Shown: positions 52,954 through 57,610 of the stretch, one piece after another
Numbering within the stretch: the stretch's first letter is position 1
Layout: every line of letters begins with the position of its first letter
Assembly: GCA_017621795.1 (NCBI GenBank)
Contig: JAGASJ010000009.1
Span: 1-57,610 of the forward strand
Length of the DNA stretch: 57,610 nucleotides
DNA from: Oscillospiraceae bacterium
GTDB taxonomy: Bacteria; Bacillota; Clostridia; Oscillospirales; Oscillospiraceae
Direction: 5' to 3'
Position numbers and translations under genes: made by a program
Notes under the pieces: model-generated
Databases searched by the model: none
Seen by the model: only the letters and a program-made list of their open reading frames with translations
What the model was told of the DNA's origin: nothing

Positions 52954-52965
52954 TAATGATATAAT
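52937..52965 (+). promoter_or_regulatory. Promoter of the DUF2185 gene
   Basis: TTGAAA (52937-52942) and TATAAT (52960-52965) are 17 bp apart. Four GTTTCATTGT words lie just upstream in helical phase, so it is likely controlled by a factor binding them. Confidence 0.75.
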
Positions 52966-53014
52966 ATACTGAAAATTGTGCAAACAACTCAAATTTATAG
53001 GAGAAAATAATTCT

Positions 53015-53410
53015 ATGGGATTATTCGATATGTTTAAGAAAAAGGATGAGTTTATTAAAGTAGAAATCCAAAAGTTAATTGAATGGGATGAACCTAATGG
53101 GGAAGGATGTTTCGCATCGGATAGAATAACAAAAAACGGTTTCAAGGTTGGATATATGTATAGAGAAGAACCTGACGAGGGAAAGCCTGATAGCGGTTGG
53201 CGATTTTTAGCAGGAGACGAAGATGATGCATATATCAATAACCCAAACAATTTGCATCTGTTTGCCATTAACACAATCTGCAATTATGATAAAGACATTA
53301 TCCCATATTTGAAATCCGAAGTTGGAAGTGCGTTCATTAGAACTGGTAGCCATAAATTCGAAATTGATGATGGAACTAAAGAGATATTTGTGGAGAAACA
53401 AAATAGATAA
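53015..53410 (+). CDS. DUF2185 (Imm33-like) protein, 131 residues
   Basis: The start is the ATG at 53015, 9 nt after AGGAGAA; the frame upstream to 52976 is shortened on this ground. The sequence has the DUF2185 pattern: ITKNGFKVGYMYREEPD at about 43, SGWRFLAGDEDDAY at about 62, then the NLHLFAINTICN stretch and DIIPYLKSEVGSAF at about 98. A basic N-terminal tail (MGLFDMFKKKDE) precedes it. Some DUF2185 proteins act as immunity proteins of polymorphic toxins, others have no known role. No toxin gene is adjacent here. It stands alone between the duplicated degV segments. Confidence 0.8.
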   Translation: MGLFDMFKKKDEFIKVEIQKLIEWDEPNGEGCFASDRITKNGFKVGYMYREEPDEGKPDSGWRFLAGDEDDAYINNPNNLHLFAINTICNYDKDIIPYLKSEVGSAFIRTGSHKFEIDDGTKEIFVEKQNR

Positions 53411-53512
53411 ATTCTTGTTTTGTCGGTCGGTTGCATGCCCCTTTTCGGTTTCTTTACAATGCAACTTTGCAACCGCTTACAACCCGTATCAAAAATTGCG
53501 TTATAATTCAGA

Positions 53513-53709
53513 AAAAGCACGCTTCGGTGTGCTTTTACAGCTATATTCGCCTTCGGCGAGTTATATTGGCTGCGCCAGTTATATTTGTTTCACAAGTGAT
53601 ATGCCTGCGGGCGTGAGTGGCGAATATAATATCACTGAAACCGCAGGCTTCAATATCGCATTTTGCGCAAGCAAAATATATCACTCCGTCGTAGACGGAA
53701 TATCACCAA
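53513..53709 (+). repeat. Hairpin array B
   Basis: Hairpins in series: AAAAGCAC/GTGCTTTT (53513-53536), TCGCC-TTC-GGCGA (53547-53559), TGGC-TGC-GCCA (about 53567-53577), ATTTTGC-GCAA-GCAAAAT (about 53660) and TCCGTC-GTA-GACGGA (about 53684). Left units are parted by GTTATAT or GTGATAT and right units by ATATCAC, its complement. TATATTCGCC (53542-53551) can pair with GGCGAATATA (53619-53628), just behind the core GCGTGAGTGG. GCCTGCGG (53603-53610) pairs with CCGCAGGC (53641-53648). The architecture is that of arrays A and C. Confidence 0.75.
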
Positions 53710-53716
53710 AAATATA

Positions 53717-53752
53717 CCCCTCCATTGGTTTGAGAGAAAATCAATGGAGGGG
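53717..53752. terminator. Bidirectional terminator of degV
   Basis: An 11-bp stem (53717-53727 with 53742-53752) has a 14-nt loop. TTTTTTGA follows on the plus strand and TATATTTTT on the minus strand. An almost identical copy lies at about 52588-52623. Confidence 0.85.
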
Positions 53753-53781
53753 TTTTTTGAGTAAAGGACAAAAAGTGTTTG

Positions 53782-54618
53782 TCAGCACTTTTCGTAGCCT
53801 ACAAGCAGACCGCCTTTTTCGGCGTAGAAGCTGCATAGGCCGAGGTTTTTGCAGATCTTTACCACCACGCCGGGCAGGTCCTTTTCGATCAGATTCTTTA
53901 GGATATTGGCGGCGTTCTCGTTCAGGCTGTGCGCCAAAATGACTTTTCCGGTTTTCAGACCTGCATCCTTCAGATACTTCAAAATGGTGTTCAGAGATTT
54001 CATTTCGCTCCGACATTTATCGGTAGGCTCCAAAGTCCCTGCATCGCTGGCCCTGCCCACGATGCGTATGCCCAAAACGCCGGCGATTCGGGCAACAGCC
54101 GGGGAAACTCTGCCGTTGGCGGCAAAGTTATGGAGGGATTCTAGCATGAAAAGCAGGCCGGTCTGCTTCTGATACTCGGGCATATAGGCGCAGATTTCTT
54201 CAAAAGATGTTCCTGCACAGATCAGCTCTTCCAGCTTTTCCGCAAGCAGGGTCAGCTCCGGACCTGCGGACAGGGAGTCAATGACGAAGACCCGTCTGCC
54301 GGGGTGCTCTGCTTCGTACATCTGTTTGGCAATACAGGCGGCGTTGTAGCTGCCGGATAAGCCGCTGGTGATGGCAATGCAGAAAACGTCCTCTGCGTCG
54401 CCGAATGTGGTCAGCCAGTCTTCGGGATTGGGACAGGAGCTTTGGGATCTGCCCTTGTAGGATTTGAAAAATCCCAGCATTTCATCTAAATTCAAATTCC
54501 GGTCGTCCACAAATTCCCGCTGGGTGGTAATGATCTTCATTGGGGCCGCGTCAAATGCGACGGTTTTCAGCTCCGTTAAATTTGCGGAGGAATCCGCAAC
54601 GATTTTTACAGTTCTCAT
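53782..54618 (-). CDS. DegV family fatty-acid-binding protein (FakB-like)
   Basis: The 278-residue protein has the family length. Its opening VKIVADSSANLTEL carries the D-S-(S/T) motif, AITSGLSGSYNAA (about 84-96) is the fatty-acid-contact loop, and FVIDSLSAGPELTLLAEK (about 110-127) and GRVSPAVARIAGVLGI (about 168-183) follow as in the family. DegV/FakB proteins hold a free fatty acid and present it to FakA kinase to make acyl-phosphate for phospholipids. The kinase gene is not in the window. The gene ends in YEKC and a strong terminator, both duplicated at 52575. Confidence 0.92.
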   Translation of the reverse strand: MRTVKIVADSSANLTELKTVAFDAAPMKIITTQREFVDDRNLNLDEMLGFFKSYKGRSQSSCPNPEDWLTTFGDAEDVFCIAITSGLSGSYNAACIAKQMYEAEHPGRRVFVIDSLSAGPELTLLAEKLEELICAGTSFEEICAYMPEYQKQTGLLFMLESLHNFAANGRVSPAVARIAGVLGIRIVGRASDAGTLEPTDKCRSEMKSLNTILKYLKDAGLKTGKVILAHSLNENAANILKNLIEKDLPGVVVKICKNLGLCSFYAEKGGLLVGYEKC

Positions 54619-54880
54619 AGGTATTATGCCTGCCTTTCAATTTCGTGCCAAAAGCACGGCTTTAAAATATCATTTTGGCAGGCAATTTTCCACCTACTTC
54701 GGCGTTTCGGGCTCTACAGTGGGTAGAGGTGCCTCTCTACCCCCGGTTTATATGCCTTTTGCGCCTGAAAAAGATTCTTGCATATAGTTCACAAGGTGCA
54801 AACTCGACTGCAAATTATGTGCAGTTACACATCCCAAAGTGCCTGCACACAACCATCTGTAACAATGTGATTCAGCTTGG
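54619..54880. other. Intergenic stretch upstream of degV
   Basis: No gene is seen. An 8-bp hairpin GGGTAGAG/CTCTACCC (54721-54742) lies in it, and sequence before degV contains no consensus promoter I could fix with confidence. Confidence 0.4.
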
Positions 54881-54990
54881 AATGTCATTGCGAGCACCGA
54901 AGGTGCGTGGCAATCCGTAATGCCTCTTAGAAAACGGATTCCCACATCGGACACCTTGGAATGGCAAGGGCTTCTCAACTTAATGACATT
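54881..54990. repeat. Intergenic repeat of the TGTCATTGCGAG type
   Basis: AATGTCATT (54881-54889) opens and AATGACATT (54982-54990) closes the element as inverted ends. Inside, GTGGCAATCCGT (54907-54918) pairs with ACGGATTCCCAC (54934-54945) with one mismatch. TGTCATTGCGAGCACCGAAGG is the opening of a dispersed repeat seen between genes in many bacteria. It is non-coding. Confidence 0.65.
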
Positions 54991-55065
54991 GTCATCCGCA
55001 GATGTCCCTACGAGAATTTAATGTTAGCATTTATCCTGCGCAGTACATAAAAGAGGGAAATTATG

Positions 55066-55094
55066 TTGAAATGAGCCAATTAGTATGGTATATT
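55066..55094 (+). promoter_or_regulatory. Promoter of the GIY-YIG gene
   Basis: TTGAAA (55066-55071) and TATATT (55089-55094) are 17 bp apart, 31 nt before the start codon. Confidence 0.65.
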
Positions 55095-55125
55095 TGCTTC
55101 AAATGCAGATAAGGAAGTGGTACAC

Positions 55126-55794
55126 ATGGCAAAGGGTATTATTTATGTAATGACAACGGTGGTTCCTGGATTAGTAAAGATAGGCAAAACCGGAACGGAC
55201 AATTTTGAAGGTAGGATGTATCAGTTGGAAAGAAACGGATACTTTAATGTTGTTGGACTAAAAAGAAAGTTCGCCATAGAAGTTGAGGATTACGATGAAA
55301 AAGAAAAGCTCCTTGACGAGATTTTTGCCAAGAGTAATGTCCAGGGATCGGAGTTATTCTCGCTTGATGCTGATCTTGTTGTTCAACTGTTATCTTCCTT
55401 TGAAGGGAAGCAGATTTATCCCGAAACAATGTCAAAGGAAGAGGTTTTTATTGCCGCCACTGAGGAGCATAAAATCAAAGAGGATTGGGCACGTATACCT
55501 GATGGCAAGTATTATCTTTCCCAAACGGTAAAGGGGTTTGGGAAGGTCACTGCAACAATGATCGTCTCTGATGGCAAGCTCTCAGTTGAAAAAGGTAGCA
55601 TATGTGCTCCAACTAAGGAGGGGTGGGTGCCTGAGGCGAGAAAGAACGCCCAAATAAAGGACAACACGCTAATTGAAACAGCAGACGCGAATTCCCCCTC
55701 TACTGCCGGTTGGATTGCATTAGGACACTCCAACAATGGATGGTCAGTTTGGAAGGACGCCAATGGGCAACCCATTGATATTTACAGAAAATAA
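55126..55794 (+). CDS. GIY-YIG nuclease domain (T5orf172) with DUF4357 tail
   Basis: The start is the ATG at 55126; AAGGAAG lies 8 nt before it, and the GTG at 55117 overlaps it. The 222-residue protein has a T5orf172-type GIY-YIG domain at 1-95 (GIIYVMTTVVPGLVKIGKTG) with the short form of the motif, and a C-terminal DUF4357 domain at about 125-222. The latter ends SPSTAGWIALGHSNNGWSVW, matching the family pattern. GIY-YIG enzymes cut DNA; this pairing is common near restriction and defence genes, where its role is not settled. It stands alone with its own promoter and terminator, 0.4 kb from the DUF4143 ATPase. Confidence 0.8.
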   Translation: MAKGIIYVMTTVVPGLVKIGKTGTDNFEGRMYQLERNGYFNVVGLKRKFAIEVEDYDEKEKLLDEIFAKSNVQGSELFSLDADLVVQLLSSFEGKQIYPETMSKEEVFIAATEEHKIKEDWARIPDGKYYLSQTVKGFGKVTATMIVSDGKLSVEKGSICAPTKEGWVPEARKNAQIKDNTLIETADANSPSTAGWIALGHSNNGWSVWKDANGQPIDIYRK

Positions 55795-55798
55795 TACT

Positions 55799-55836
55799 AC
55801 AGCGCTCTCTGCCGGTCAATCGACAGAAAGCGCTGT
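55799..55836 (+). terminator. Terminator of the GIY-YIG gene
   Basis: An 8-bp stem, ACAGCGCT with AGCGCTGT, is extended past a mismatch by CTCTG/CAGAA pairs. TCTCGTTAGG follows; the T tract is weak. Confidence 0.6.
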
Positions 55837-55921
55837 TCTCGTTAGGCATACAATATTACAGTTTTTTGATGGGGGAGTTGTAATTTGTTTGCAATAATTA
55901 AAAGTATACTTATAATTATTG

Positions 55922-55950
55922 TTGACTAAAATGAAAATAACGGGTATAAT
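55922..55950 (+). promoter_or_regulatory. Promoter of the DUF4143 ATPase gene
   Basis: TTGACT (55922-55927) and TATAAT (55945-55950) are 17 bp apart, only 24 nt before the start codon. The message therefore has a very short leader carrying GAAAGGAGGC. Confidence 0.8.
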
Positions 55951-55973
55951 ATCATTGAAAGGAGGCAAGATTT

Positions 55974-57422
55974 ATGGCTATTACAAGCAAGGAAAGCATC
56001 TTAAAAGTGCTCACTGCGTTCAATCCATGGTGGAAGACCGGAGCAGTAAACCCAAAGATGACCAAGTCTTATAAGCGGTTTGCCTTTTACGAAGCAATGA
56101 AACGGTTAGATCAAACAGATATTCGCCGTACTGTTGTGCTCACAGGCACAAGGCGAGTAGGGAAAACTACGATCCAATATCAGATGATCCAGACTCTTTT
56201 GGAACGAGGAATAGCGCCGCAAAAGATTGTGTTTATTTCTATGGATCATCCTATGTTGAAACTCAGTGGTGTGAATGATGTTTTAGAGAGTTATCACGAA
56301 AACATTTATGCAGAGCAAGATGTGTACTACTTTTTCGACGAAATACAGTATGCACAGGATTGGGATAAATGGCTCAAGTACATTTACGATAACCAACCTG
56401 ATACAAACGTGATTGCCACAGGCTCAGCAAGTCCTGCGCTGATCAAAGGAAATCAGGAAAGCGGTGCAGAAAGATGGACTGCAATTCAAGTTCCAACAAT
56501 GTCCTTCTATGAGTATTGCGAAATCCTGAATTTAGATCGACCGGAGTTGCCTAAAACCTTTAAGGCAACGCAAATGCTTCAGATGACACAGCAGGATCGC
56601 ACAAAAATTATGATACAGTTATCAAAGGTGCAGAATCACTTTAACAGGTATTTGCAGGTTGGAGGTTTCCCAGAGCTGGCGTTGGCAGATAATGACATTA
56701 TGGCGCAACAAATTATGCGCGAAGATGTCGTAGATAAGGTTCTCAAAAGGGATCTGCCTTCTTTGTACAATATCCGCAACGCCACAGAGTTGGAACGTAT
56801 TTTTCTTTATCTGTGCAATGTGTCCTCTGAAATCGTATCTATCGATGCCGTTGCCAAGGAACTCAGTGGTGTTTCCCGCCCTACCGTAGAAAACTATATC
56901 CAGTATTTAGAAAGTGCCAATCTGATATATCAGAGTTGGCCGGTGGATATGGCTGGTAAGCGCGTGCTGAAGTCTAAGCCAAAAATCTACATCGCAGATG
57001 CCGCTATCCGTAATGCTGTATTGATGGACGACTCGCTACTAACAGATCCTGTGGAGATGGGCAAAATTGTGGAAACAGCGATATATAAGCATGTAGCAGC
57101 TTTTTATTATCAAAAAGCGACATCTGTTGGTTATTTCCGTGGCGGTAAGAAGAATAAAGAAATTGATATTGTAGTGGACTATCATAACGCAGCAAACATC
57201 CTGATTGAAGTCAAGTATCGTGAGGGTGCACCTATTTCCGATGATGATGCAATTTCTGAATTGTGTACAGAAGCATCTGCGGCGATTGTTGTAACGAAAA
57301 CTGCATCTGATTTTGGCGTTCACAACACAAAATCCGGTAAGGATATGCTCCGTATTCCTGCATTTGCATTCCTTTACTTACTGGGTCACGCTGAAAAAAA
57401 CGGCTACAAAGGAATTGACTAG
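55974..57422 (+). CDS. AAA_14 / DUF4143 ATPase, 482 residues
   Basis: The ATG at 55974 follows AAAGGAGGC. Walker A is GTRRVGKTT (about 58-66), and Walker B is YYFFDEIQYAQDW (about 117-129), with sensor ATGSASPAL (about 148). A winged-helix region (about 285-320; ELSGVSRPTVENYIQYLES) precedes the DUF4143 C-terminal domain with EIDIVVDY (about 394) and ILIEVKYR (about 409), a D...E-x-K pattern like that of PD-(D/E)XK nucleases. Such proteins are abundant in gut bacteria, often as multiple copies; no function is established. A DNA-related role is possible from the nuclease-like core. Confidence 0.85.
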   Translation: MAITSKESILKVLTAFNPWWKTGAVNPKMTKSYKRFAFYEAMKRLDQTDIRRTVVLTGTRRVGKTTIQYQMIQTLLERGIAPQKIVFISMDHPMLKLSGVNDVLESYHENIYAEQDVYYFFDEIQYAQDWDKWLKYIYDNQPDTNVIATGSASPALIKGNQESGAERWTAIQVPTMSFYEYCEILNLDRPELPKTFKATQMLQMTQQDRTKIMIQLSKVQNHFNRYLQVGGFPELALADNDIMAQQIMREDVVDKVLKRDLPSLYNIRNATELERIFLYLCNVSSEIVSIDAVAKELSGVSRPTVENYIQYLESANLIYQSWPVDMAGKRVLKSKPKIYIADAAIRNAVLMDDSLLTDPVEMGKIVETAIYKHVAAFYYQKATSVGYFRGGKKNKEIDIVVDYHNAANILIEVKYREGAPISDDDAISELCTEASAAIVVTKTASDFGVHNTKSGKDMLRIPAFAFLYLLGHAEKNGYKGID

Positions 57423-57423
57423 A

Positions 57424-57610
57424 TACAGCATATATCGCACCGCGAAGCGGTATATCGCAAATCCCGCAAGGGATTTATATCGACGCGAACAAAAATCGCT
57501 CGGATGGGTGGCGATTTTGTCGATATGTTGCTTCGCAACTCGATATTTTTGCTGTTGGCAAAATCGATATATGGCTACGCCATTCGATATGATATAAATC
57601 CTCGTTTGCG
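57424..57610 (+). repeat. Hairpin array C, running off the window
   Basis: Hairpins in series: ACCGC-GAA-GCGGT (about 57440), AAATCCC-GCAA-GGGATTT (about 57460), AAAATCGC/GCGATTTT (57492-57499 with 57511-57518), GTTGC-TTC-GCAAC (about 57528) and ATGGC-TAC-GCCAT (about 57573). Left spacers are ATATCG and right spacers CGATAT. The loop of the central hairpin is CGGATGGGTGG (57501-57511), identical to the centre of array A. It begins right behind the ATPase stop codon. Confidence 0.8.

Noticed and set aside
53015-53410. DUF2185 gene as immunity protein of a polymorphic toxin system
   Set aside because: No toxin, secretion or WXG gene lies next to it, so the immunity role cannot be claimed from this window.

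Overview
The window looks like a chromosomal segment of a gut-type Firmicute, most likely a clostridium of the Oscillospiraceae/Ruminococcaceae kind. The signs are consensus TTGACA-17-TATAAT promoters, AGGAGG ribosome binding sites, the rplM-rpsI pair with a structured leader, RNase Y, lipoproteins with LxxC lipoboxes, a BacPG-type division of labour in glycan use, and abundant intergenic hairpins. No species can be named from sequence alone.

Layout. Positions 1-4033 hold the 3' part of a secreted GH42-like protein. Positions 4537-5727 hold a small unknown gene and a type III toxin-antitoxin candidate: a consensus promoter, about three 41-nt repeats with paired arms that covary, a terminator, and a CptN/TenpN-like toxin. 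Housekeeping genes follow (ttcA-like, rplM, rpsI). Positions 7775-11461 on the minus strand hold a GntR/AraR-type regulator and a translationally coupled ABC ATPase plus three membrane-protein genes.

Positions 11894-41041 are one long glycan-use locus. It encodes a repeat lipoprotein, a sugar-binding protein with two permeases (no ATPase), an Ig-like exoprotein, a DUF4838/GH163-like lipoprotein, a GH2 beta-mannosidase-like enzyme, two GH38 alpha-mannosidase-like enzymes, a TIM-barrel lipoprotein, two giant repeat proteins (1448 and 2021 residues) and an FAD oxidoreductase. Lipoproteins and the DUF4838 enzyme would act outside, the ABC permeases would import the oligosaccharide, and the signal-less GH2 and GH38 enzymes would trim it inside. 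The enzyme set fits mannose-rich glycan cores such as N-glycans; this is inference. The most striking unnamed element is a repeat of about 130 residues, present 1, 10 and 10 times in three proteins of the locus.

Positions 41091-45005 return to core functions (a phosphoglycerol-transferase-like protein, RNase Y, a small lipoprotein). From the tRNA-Leu(UAG) gene at 45440 to the end the window is accessory: a type IIG restriction-modification gene between inverted repeats, a surface protein with C-x-x-C repeats, a DUF2185 protein, DegV plus a duplicated degV remnant, a GIY-YIG/DUF4357 protein and a DUF4143 ATPase.

This accessory part also carries three arrays of short hairpins with a shared core, and three clusters of short direct repeats spaced 19-22 nt apart. 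I do not recognise any of these as a named element. All calls come from reading the sequence; no database or folding program was run.
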